8,470 nucleotides of DNA from Pseudomonadota bacterium (GTDB lineage: Bacteria > Pseudomonadota > Gammaproteobacteria > Burkholderiales > Burkholderiaceae_D). Positions 1 through 5,274 of this stretch are shown piece by piece. Location of the stretch: contig JAEWEK010000152.1 in the NCBI GenBank assembly GCA_023389425.1, forward strand, positions 1 through 8,470, written 5' to 3'. The notes beneath the pieces were generated by a model. The model had not been told where the DNA came from. It ran no database searches and saw nothing but the letters and a program-made list of their open reading frames with translations. How positions within the stretch are numbered: the first letter of the stretch is position 1; every line of letters begins with the position of its first letter. The position numbers and the translations under genes were made by a program.

Positions 1-183
1 CTGGGTCGACGGATACTGGGCCGAATGGCACACCATGCAGTTCTTCTGCACCAGCTGGTAGCCCGGCAAGGTGCTTGGCTTGTAGGTCGCCGTCTCCGGC
101 GGCAGGTTGATCTCCGTCGCATGGCACAGTGCCAGCGCCGATGCCAGCGCCGCGAACAGGGCTGCCCGTTTCGTGTTCATCAT
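1..183 (-). CDS. sorB: Sulfite dehydrogenase cytochrome c subunit SorB (partial, C-terminus outside window)
   Basis: Small periplasmic c-type cytochrome that takes electrons from the molybdenum subunit SorA and passes them to cytochrome c. The first 61 codons are visible. Residues 1-22 form a Sec signal peptide (MMNTKR, then an Ala/Leu core ending near CHA), followed by mature sequence with a single haem-binding CMVCH motif at residues 49-53. The stretches LPPETA, KPSTLPG and HSAQYPSTQ resemble SorB of Starkeya novella as I recall it; SorB is a monohaem protein of about 100 residues, so roughly half is missing. The start is one of two adjacent ATGs (183 or 180); a GGAGG ribosome site at 189-193 suits either. 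The gene begins 11 bp after the sorA stop, so the two are co-transcribed. It could be another monohaem cytochrome, but the sorA neighbour makes SorB the best reading. Confidence 0.87.
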   Translation of the reverse strand, partial: MMNTKRAALFAALASALALCHATEINLPPETATYKPSTLPGYQLVQKNCMVCHSAQYPSTQ

Positions 184-194
184 GGCAACCTCCA

Positions 195-1427
195 TTACAC
201 CGCAAGCACGCGCGTGGTCTCGACCACGTTGCGCATATAACCCGGCGGATTCCACAGCGCCGTCATCGGTTGCGACTGGCCGATGCGGTTCACCGCCCTC
301 ACCTTCAGCTCGTGCTGCCCTTTCGGCAGGCGCACCGTGGCCGACCACTCGCGGAACGAGAAACGTCCGAGATCCTGTCCCAGTCTGGTCTCCTGCCATG
401 TGCGCCCGCCATCGAGCGACAAGGCCACGTCGGCGATCCCGTAGCCGCCGTCGAATGCGATCCCCTTGATGGTCACCTGCCCCGCATTCACCTGCGCGCC
501 ATTGGCGATGCTGGTGATGAAGGAGCGCACGTCGAAGCGCTTGATCGGCGTGGACTTGGTCATCGCCGTGCCGGGAGCGATGCAGGCGCAGGGATTGTCC
601 GGAATCCGGTAGGCCGACGCCATCCAGAAACCGTCGAATACCTTGTCGAGCACCTGGATGTCGTTCACGTGCTTGACCCAATAGGTGCCGTAGTAGCCCG
701 GCACGACGAGGCGCAGCGGATAGCCGTTCAGCATCGGCAGGTCGGCATTATTCATCTGCCAGGCCAGCAGCACCTCGCCGTCGAGCGCGTGGTCGATGTC
801 AAGCGCCTTGATGAAATCGGGGCCGCCCTGGATCGGCGGCATGTCCATGCCGTTGAAGCTCACCTGCACCGAACCGGCCTTCACGCCGGCCCGTTCGAGC
901 ACTGTCTTGAGCGGCATGCCGGCCCAGCGCGCATTGCCCATCGCACCGTTGCCGAGCTGTCCGCCGTTCACGCGCGGTTCGAAAAAGCCGCGGCTGTTGC
1001 CGGAGCACTGGTTGACTGCGACGAGGTCGGCGCCGCCCATCTGCTTCAGTTCGGCCAGCGACAGCTCGAGCGGCGTATTGACATTGCCGCCGACGTGCAG
1101 CTTGAAGGTGCCGGGATCGATCGAGGTGGGGATGCCGCTCCAGTGGTAACGCACGAAGAATGCGTCGTTGGGGGTGATGATGTTCTCGTTGAAGACGCCG
1201 AACGGCGTTTCAAGCTGCGGCGGCCTGCTGGTCAGCAGGATCATCGGCCGCTTCTGGGGAAAGGCCACCAGTTCGCGCTCGCCGTTTTCGAAGCCGAGCT
1301 TGACCGTCTTGCTGGCGGCCAGCGCATCGCGCCCGATGACACCGAGCGCCGCCGCCGCTCCCAGGGTGCCCGTCTGCAACACCGCGCGCCGCTTCCGGCC
1401 GTGCGGGTCCATCGAATCGCTACCCAT
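195..1427 (-). CDS. sorA: Sulfite dehydrogenase molybdopterin subunit SorA, Tat-exported
   Basis: Periplasmic sulfite oxidase-family enzyme of 410 residues that oxidises sulfite to sulfate at a molybdenum cofactor and hands electrons to SorB. A Tat signal occupies residues 1-39: the twin-arginine patch RKRRAVLQ at 11-18, a hydrophobic Ala/Gly/Leu stretch, then ALAA. The Mo-ligating cysteine is Cys141 in NQCSGNSRG, followed by the GNGAMGNARW segment. The conserved NGYPLRLVVPGYYG loop and WVKHV motif follow, then the C-terminal Mo-co dimerisation domain (about 290-410) with SLDGGRTW and ALWNPPGYMRNVV. There is no cytochrome b5 domain, as expected for bacterial SorA. The ATG at 1427 was chosen because it sits 5 nt from a strong GGGGAGA site and places the Tat motif near the N-terminus; an in-frame ATG at 1529 would add 34 unlikely residues. 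The alternative SoxC (sulfane dehydrogenase) is less likely because the partner looks monohaem. Confidence 0.9.
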   Translation of the reverse strand: MGSDSMDPHGRKRRAVLQTGTLGAAAALGVIGRDALAASKTVKLGFENGERELVAFPQKRPMILLTSRPPQLETPFGVFNENIITPNDAFFVRYHWSGIPTSIDPGTFKLHVGGNVNTPLELSLAELKQMGGADLVAVNQCSGNSRGFFEPRVNGGQLGNGAMGNARWAGMPLKTVLERAGVKAGSVQVSFNGMDMPPIQGGPDFIKALDIDHALDGEVLLAWQMNNADLPMLNGYPLRLVVPGYYGTYWVKHVNDIQVLDKVFDGFWMASAYRIPDNPCACIAPGTAMTKSTPIKRFDVRSFITSIANGAQVNAGQVTIKGIAFDGGYGIADVALSLDGGRTWQETRLGQDLGRFSFREWSATVRLPKGQHELKVRAVNRIGQSQPMTALWNPPGYMRNVVETTRVLAV

Positions 1428-1432
1428 GGCTG

Positions 1433-1439
1433 TCTCCCC
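1433..1439 (-). promoter_or_regulatory. Ribosome binding site of sorA
   Basis: GGGGAGA on the minus strand, 5 nt before the ATG at 1427. It decides the sorA start in favour of 1427 over the upstream in-frame ATG at 1529. Confidence 0.75.
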
Positions 1440-1449
1440 AATGCAATTG

Positions 1450-1479
1450 TTTGTATTCAGGATCAAAACCGCTTGCGAA
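1450..1479 (-). promoter_or_regulatory. Candidate sigma-70 promoter for sorAB
   Basis: On the minus strand TTCGCA (1474-1479; 4 of 6 matches to TTGACA) is followed after 18 bp by TACAAA (1450-1455; 4 of 6 matches to TATAAT). The implied start of transcription, near 1443, leaves a leader of about 16 nt that still includes the ribosome site at 1433-1439. The match is modest and was found by eye. A second weak pair lies further upstream in the same gap (TTGAAG, 17 bp, TAGCGT). Confidence 0.3.
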
Positions 1480-1596
1480 TCTGGCGGGACGCGCCGCGCC
1501 ACGCTTGAGCATGGTAACGCTAGCACCATCGACGGCGCACTTCAAGGGGAATTCCGTTGAGCCGAGAGGCTGCGGCAGTTTCAGCGCGACCGTCGC

Positions 1597-2133
1597 CTAC
1601 TTTACTCGCTGCTTCTCCAGCTTGCGCGCCAGCGTGCGCCGGTGCATGCCGAGCCGGCGCGCAGCCTCGGAGATATTGAAGTCCGTTTCCGCCAACACGG
1701 CGTGAATGCGTTCCCATTCAAGCGTCTTGATCGACGTGGACCGGTTGGTGACCTCGACCTCTGCGCTGCCGGCGACGTGGCCGAAAGCGGCCTCGATGTC
1801 GTCGGTATTCGAAGGCTTGGCCAGGTACTGCACCGCGCCCAGCTTGATCGCCTCGACCGCGGTGCCGATGCTGGCGAAGCCGGTCAGCACCACGATCAGC
1901 ATCGTGTCGTCATGCTGGTGCAGCATCTGCACGCAGGCCAGGCCGGACGCATGCCCCTTGAGCTTGAGGTCCACCACCGCGTATCCCGGCGAATACGATG
2001 TCAGCAGCTCGGCCGCCTCATCCTGCCCCGGCGCGACGAGCACCTTGTAGCCGCGCCGCTCGAACGAGCGTGCCAGCGTCCGCGCGAAAGCCTCGTCGTC
2101 CTCGATGATAAGGAGCTCGCGGTCATCGGACAT
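1597..2133 (-). CDS. regA: RegA/PrrA/ActR-family redox response regulator
   Basis: DNA-binding response regulator of 178 residues, the partner of the RegB kinase encoded just upstream. The receiver domain (about 6-118) has the acidic pair D12/D13, the phospho-acceptor D55 in VVDLKL, T84 in VVLTG and K106 in YLAKP. A Fis-type helix-turn-helix closes the protein (about 153-172, NISEAARRLGMHRRTLARKL), with the MHRRTL recognition helix typical of RegA, PrrA, ActR and RoxR. This family controls respiratory and redox genes in response to oxygen or quinone state. The linker (119-140) lacks the run of prolines seen in Rhodobacter RegA. The start at 2133 overlaps the regB stop by 11 bp and is preceded by AAGGGGAGG 6 nt away. 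Family assignment is firm; regulation of the cyo and sor genes is inferred from position only. Confidence 0.92.
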   Translation of the reverse strand: MSDDRELLIIEDDEAFARTLARSFERRGYKVLVAPGQDEAAELLTSYSPGYAVVDLKLKGHASGLACVQMLHQHDDTMLIVVLTGFASIGTAVEAIKLGAVQYLAKPSNTDDIEAAFGHVAGSAEVEVTNRSTSIKTLEWERIHAVLAETDFNISEAARRLGMHRRTLARKLEKQRVK

Positions 2134-3472
2134 CGGCGGCCTCCCCTTCGAGCGCGATGGCGGCCAGCGGCAGCGTCAACTTCACCTCGGCGCCGCCTTC
2201 CGGCCGATTGGTGGCAAGCACCGTGCCGCCCAGCGTGCGCGCCACGTTCACCACCAGGAACAAGCCGAGGCCGCCGCCCGGCCTCCCCTTGCTCGATTGA
2301 TAGGGCTTGCCGAAGTGCGCCAGCATCGCCGGCGCGAAGCCCGGCCCGGTATCGGTGATCGACAGCACCAGCGTCCCATTGACGACGCTGGCCTCGAGCC
2401 CGACCCAGTCCGGCGAGGCCTCCAGCGCATTATCGAGCACATTGTCGATCATCTGGCGCAACGCCGAATCGAAGACCACGCGCACGTCGCCGCGGATATG
2501 GTTCTGGTAGGCGAAGCCGCGCACCGGCCGGCTCGCCTTCCACTCATCCACCAGCTGGTCGAGGAAAGTACGGATGGTGGTGCGCGCCGCCGATTCCCCG
2601 CGCGTCTCGCCGGCCGCGAGCAGCACGCCGGAGACGATCGACTTGCAACGCTTGAGCTGCGCCTGCATTTCGGTCAGCTCCTCCAGCATCTCGGGATTCT
2701 GCTTGAATTCGGGCATGCGCTTCCAGTCGCCGAGGATTACCGACAGGGTCGCCAGCGGCGTCCCCAGTTCGTGCGCCGCGCCCGATGCGAGCAGGCCCAT
2801 GCGGACGATATGCTCCTCTTCCGCCGCGCGCTGGCGCAGGTCGGCCAGCTGCGCCGCCTTGGCGCGCAGGGTATTGCTGATACGGGAAACAAAGATCACC
2901 AGCAGCGCCGCGTTCAGCACGAAGCAGATCAGCAGGCCCTGCACGTACAGGCTGCCGATCCCGCGCGCATGGTCGAACGGCAGTGCCAGCGGCTTGGCGA
3001 ACACCGCGAGTCCGGCCAGGCAGGCCAGGGTGATGCCGACGATGGTCCAGGTCGACCACGCCTCCAGCAGCACGGCCGAAATGATCACCTGCAGCAGGTA
3101 GAGGAAGGCGAAGGGATTGGTGGTGCCGCCGGACAGGTAGAGCTGCAACGTGAACATGGCGACGTCGACCAGCAGCGCCGCGAACAGCTCGCGGTTGGTG
3201 ACCGGACGGTGCTCGTGCCAGCGCAGGTGGCTGGCGACGTTGAAGGCGATCAGGCAGGCCAGCACCTGCAGCATCTGCACCAGCGGCAGGTTGACGTTGA
3301 AGATCAGGATCGCGCCCGCGATGGTGGTCACCTGGCCGACCACGGCGATCCAGCGCAGCTCGATCAGCTGCAGCATATTGGTGTGGCCGGCCGCGTATTC
3401 GACGTTGGCGGCCAGCGCCGCCGGTCCTGGGCCAGCCTGCTTGTTGTTCAGTACTTCACTTTCTGCTGACAT
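2123..3472 (-). CDS. regB: RegB/PrrB/ActS-family redox sensor histidine kinase
   Basis: Inner-membrane sensor kinase of 449 residues that phosphorylates RegA. The N-terminal half (about 40-197) has about six hydrophobic segments. Between two of them lies GGTTNPFA (115-122), matching the GGxxNPF ubiquinone-interaction motif of RegB. The H-box is GAAHELGTPLATL with His234 as the phospho-acceptor. Cys276 in LKRCKSIVSG corresponds to the redox-active cysteine of RegB (Cys265 in Rhodobacter capsulatus). The ATPase domain shows the N-box around N344/N348 (IDNVLDNALEAS), a G1 box DTGPGF (374-379) and a G2 box GGGLGLFLV (399-407). In this family oxidised ubiquinone and cysteine oxidation both lower kinase activity. 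The ATG at 3472 gives a normal N-terminus; an in-frame ATG at 3559 would add 29 Pro/Arg-rich residues within the SURF1 gene. The start overlaps the SURF1 stop by 17 bp. Confidence 0.93.
   Translation of the reverse strand: MSAESEVLNNKQAGPGPAALAANVEYAAGHTNMLQLIELRWIAVVGQVTTIAGAILIFNVNLPLVQMLQVLACLIAFNVASHLRWHEHRPVTNRELFAALLVDVAMFTLQLYLSGGTTNPFAFLYLLQVIISAVLLEAWSTWTIVGITLACLAGLAVFAKPLALPFDHARGIGSLYVQGLLICFVLNAALLVIFVSRISNTLRAKAAQLADLRQRAAEEEHIVRMGLLASGAAHELGTPLATLSVILGDWKRMPEFKQNPEMLEELTEMQAQLKRCKSIVSGVLLAAGETRGESAARTTIRTFLDQLVDEWKASRPVRGFAYQNHIRGDVRVVFDSALRQMIDNVLDNALEASPDWVGLEASVVNGTLVLSITDTGPGFAPAMLAHFGKPYQSSKGRPGGGLGLFLVVNVARTLGGTVLATNRPEGGAEVKLTLPLAAIALEGEAADVR
2140..2148 (-). promoter_or_regulatory. 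Strong ribosome binding site of regA inside regB
   Basis: AAGGGGAGG on the minus strand, about 6 nt before the regA ATG at 2133 and inside the last codons of regB. It is the best ribosome site in the operon, suggesting that the regulator is translated well in its own right, perhaps in excess of its kinase. Confidence 0.65.
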
Positions 3473-4262
3473 CGTCCTGTTCCCGGTTCGCGCCGCCGCG
3501 GGCCGCCCACCACCATGCGCCGGCGACCATGAGGGCCAGCGCATACCAGGTGAAGGCATAAACCAGGTGGTTGTTGTGGAACGAGATCACGGTCAGGCCG
3601 CCGGTCGGATGATCCGGGGCGCCCGCCGGATCCTGGTCTTGGGCCGCGTCGACGAAGTATGGTGCAACATTATAAAGCCCCCGCGCCTGGGCGATGGCCG
3701 CAACGTCGCGCGAGTACCAGCGATTGTGCTGCGGATCGTTCTCGCGCAAAAAGCCGCCGCGCGGCTCCGACACCCTCAACAAACCAATGACGTCGTACCC
3801 GCGCAGGCGGGCACCCATGGGCGGCACGCAGGACGCGGCGCCATTCCCGGCGCGATGCCCAGGGTACTTGTCCAGCAAGCCATCGGCCACCGGCACAAAC
3901 CCCCGATTCACCAGCACGATGGACCCATCGCTGGTACACATCGGCGTAACGAGCCAATACCCGCTGCCCAGGTCGGACAGCGCCTGCACCGGCGTCGTGA
4001 ACTGATAGAGGAAGAATCCAGACAACTTTACGCGGCGATATTCATCCGATGCCGCGGTAAGTTGGCCCCAGCGCGCCGGAGGGGGTGGCGCGGCAGGGGC
4101 CGAGTGCACGCGTGACTCTACGCGCTCGATGAGGGCCAGTTTCCACTGCAGGCGTTGCACCTGCCAGCATCCCAGCCCTGCAAACAACACGATCAGCAGC
4201 ACCGCCATGGCCCGCAGGAACCAAGGTCCCGGGCGGCGCGGCCGATCGTTCGACACCATCAT
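3456..4262 (-). CDS. SURF1-family haem-copper oxidase assembly protein
   Basis: Membrane assembly factor of 268 residues that helps place haem in subunit I of haem-copper oxidases. A first membrane segment (about 17-33) ends in the family motif GCWQVQR (31-37); the periplasmic domain includes VNRGFVP (118-124) and NDPQHNRWYSRD (175-186); the C-terminal segment begins at the conserved NNHLVYAFTWYALAL (230-244). Paracoccus denitrificans has separate SURF1 proteins for its cytochrome c oxidase and its quinol oxidase, so one dedicated to the bo3 oxidase fits this location. The first ATG (4262) overlaps the cyoD stop in an ATGA arrangement; the next codon, ATG at 4259, is also possible. No clear ribosome site precedes it, so translation is probably coupled to cyoD. 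The segment at residues 133-160 is encoded across a REP-like palindrome and looks like an insertion relative to the family. Confidence 0.9.
   Translation of the reverse strand: MMVSNDRPRRPGPWFLRAMAVLLIVLFAGLGCWQVQRLQWKLALIERVESRVHSAPAAPPPPARWGQLTAASDEYRRVKLSGFFLYQFTTPVQALSDLGSGYWLVTPMCTSDGSIVLVNRGFVPVADGLLDKYPGHRAGNGAASCVPPMGARLRGYDVIGLLRVSEPRGGFLRENDPQHNRWYSRDVAAIAQARGLYNVAPYFVDAAQDQDPAGAPDHPTGGLTVISFHNNHLVYAFTWYALALMVAGAWWWAARGGANREQDDVSRK
3791..3820. repeat. REP-like palindrome inside the SURF1 gene
   Basis: The plus strand contains CCCGC (3798-3802), a GCAG loop (3803-3806) and GCGGG (3807-3811), extended by GT at 3795-3796 and AC at 3813-3814 around one mismatched pair. Flanks read TGACGTCGTA on the left and CACCCATGG on the right. 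This is the style of dispersed REP elements of many proteobacteria, which when read through in coding sequence give peptides such as VVPAQAGTH on this strand. Here it lies wholly inside the SURF1 reading frame, which stays open across it. The core is clear; the outer limits and its multicopy nature cannot be shown from one window. Confidence 0.55.
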
Positions 4263-4642
4263 GGCATGTTCTGCATGGCGTGGCTCGCGTCCATCGCCGG
4301 CATCATGTTGGCATTCATGTGATACATCACCCATAGCGAACCCGACAGCACGATGAACAGCAGGATCACGGTCAGGATCAGGGCCATCATGTTCCAGCCG
4401 CCTTCCGACTTACCGTTCAGGTGCAGGAAGTAGATCATGTGTACGATCACCTGCACGGCGGCAAACCCGAGGATGACCACCTTGGTGGTGTTGGCAGGCA
4501 GGACGTGGTTCATCACCAGCCAGAACGGGATCGCGGTCAGGATCACCGACAGGATGAAACCGATCGTGTAGTCCTTCATGCTGCCGTGGGCAACGATGTC
4601 GTCGTGGCCGTGGTGGCCGTGGTCGTGGTGGTGGTCGCTCAT
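4259..4642 (-). CDS. cyoD: Cytochrome bo3 ubiquinol oxidase subunit IV CyoD
   Basis: Small membrane subunit of 127 residues that stabilises the bo3 oxidase and supports CuB insertion. Three membrane helices are visible at about 26-46, 54-75 and 85-107, with the family stretches GFILSVILTAIPFW (28-41), VQVIVHMIYFLHLN (63-76) and GWNMMAL (82-88). E. coli CyoD has 109 residues; the extra length lies in both tails. The N-terminus is very His-rich (His at 4, 5, 6, 8, 10, 11, 13 and 19) and the C-terminus Met-rich (Met at 106, 109, 113, 114, 117, 123 and 126). The ATG at 4642 overlaps the cyoC stop by 4 bp (ATGA) and follows a GGGAG site about 8 nt away. The longer in-frame start at 4792 lies deep in cyoC and is rejected. 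Confidence 0.95.
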   Translation of the reverse strand: MSDHHHDHGHHGHDDIVAHGSMKDYTIGFILSVILTAIPFWLVMNHVLPANTTKVVILGFAAVQVIVHMIYFLHLNGKSEGGWNMMALILTVILLFIVLSGSLWVMYHMNANMMPAMDASHAMQNMP

Positions 4643-5274
4643 GGCAGCACTCCCATCAGGTAAACAAAGGTGAACACGCCGATCCAGACGACGTCCAGGA
4701 AGTGCCAGAACAGCGACAGGCACGACAGGCGGCGATAGTTTTCCGGCGTGATGCCGTGCTTGCCCAGCTGGACCAGCAGGGTGACCAGCCACACGATACC
4801 GAAGGTGACGTGCAGGCCGTGGGTGCCGACCAGCGCGAAGAACGAGGTCAGGAAGCCCGAGCGCGCCGGGCCGTAGCCCTCATGGATCAGCTGCGCGAAC
4901 TCGGTCAGCTCCAGTCCCAGGAAGCACAGGCCGAAGATGCCGGTGATCACCAGCCACATCTGCGTGCCCTTCACGTTGCGCTTGGCCGCGGCCAGCATCG
5001 CGAACCCGTAGGTGATCGACGACACCAGCAGGAAGGCGGTGTTCAGTGCCACGGTCGGCAGCTCGAACAGCTCGGCGCCGCTCGCGCCGCCGGCGTAGTT
5101 GCGGCCCAGCACGGCGTAAGTCGCGAACAGGCAGGCGAAGATGAGGCAGTCGCTCATCAGGTAGATCCAGAAACCGAGCATGGTGCCGTTTTCCGGATGG
5201 TGCTCGCGCACGAAGTAGCGCGAGCTGTTATCGGCGGACGCTGCGCCGCCGGCGGTGACGTTAATCTCAGACAT
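4639..5274 (-). CDS. cyoC: Cytochrome bo3 ubiquinol oxidase subunit III CyoC
   Basis: Membrane subunit of 211 residues of the haem-copper quinol oxidase, homologous to subunit III of cytochrome c oxidases but lacking the first two helices, as in E. coli CyoC (204 residues). Five hydrophobic helices are visible, beginning with GFWIYLMSDCLIFACLFATY (34-53). Family signatures are VALNTAFLLVSS (75-86), GLELTEF (120-126), GTHGLHVTFGI (150-160) and LFWHFLDVVWIGVFTFVYL (188-206). The ATG at 5274 overlaps the last codons of cyoB by 8 bp; an in-frame ATG at 5301 would add only nine residues and a deeper overlap. The preceding ribosome site (GGAAAG) is weak, so coupling to cyoB translation is likely. 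Confidence 0.95.
   Translation of the reverse strand: MSEINVTAGGAASADNSSRYFVREHHPENGTMLGFWIYLMSDCLIFACLFATYAVLGRNYAGGASGAELFELPTVALNTAFLLVSSITYGFAMLAAAKRNVKGTQMWLVITGIFGLCFLGLELTEFAQLIHEGYGPARSGFLTSFFALVGTHGLHVTFGIVWLVTLLVQLGKHGITPENYRRLSCLSLFWHFLDVVWIGVFTFVYLMGVLP

Larger units (their letters stand above)
1428..1596. other. Intergenic gap between regA and sorA
   Basis: These 169 bp are the only sizeable non-coding stretch inside the minus-strand gene run. I see a short GC-rich inverted repeat just after the regA stop (GCGACGGTCGC) and a 4-bp stem GCCG/CGGC, but no run of T, so no convincing intrinsic terminator. The half nearest sorA holds the candidate promoter and ribosome site. Read-through from the oxidase operon into sorAB is therefore possible. 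Confidence 0.5.

Noticed and set aside
129..1508. Long plus-strand open frame (459 codons) opposite sorA
   Set aside because: Its translation is rich in Arg, His, Ala and Asp with no domain or membrane pattern, typical of the antisense frame of a high-GC gene; the opposite strand has clear SorA motifs.
1560..1600. GC-rich inverted repeats after the regA stop as an intrinsic terminator
   Set aside because: The stems are only 4-5 bp, one has almost no loop, and no T-run follows, so a terminator cannot be supported.
2105..3469. Long plus-strand open frame (454 codons) opposite regB
   Set aside because: Low-complexity Gln/Arg/His/Asp-rich product with no recognisable motif; the minus strand carries a complete RegB kinase.
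3473..3559. Extended N-terminus for RegB starting at 3559
   Set aside because: The extra 29 residues are Pro/Arg/Gly-rich, lie inside the SURF1 coding region and do not resemble RegB; the start at 3472 gives normal length and operon overlap.
4594..4642. GTGGT/GTCGTGGT repetitive DNA as a possible tandem repeat or regulatory array
   Set aside because: It is the plus-strand view of the His codons in the CyoD N-terminus and is explained by the coding sequence.
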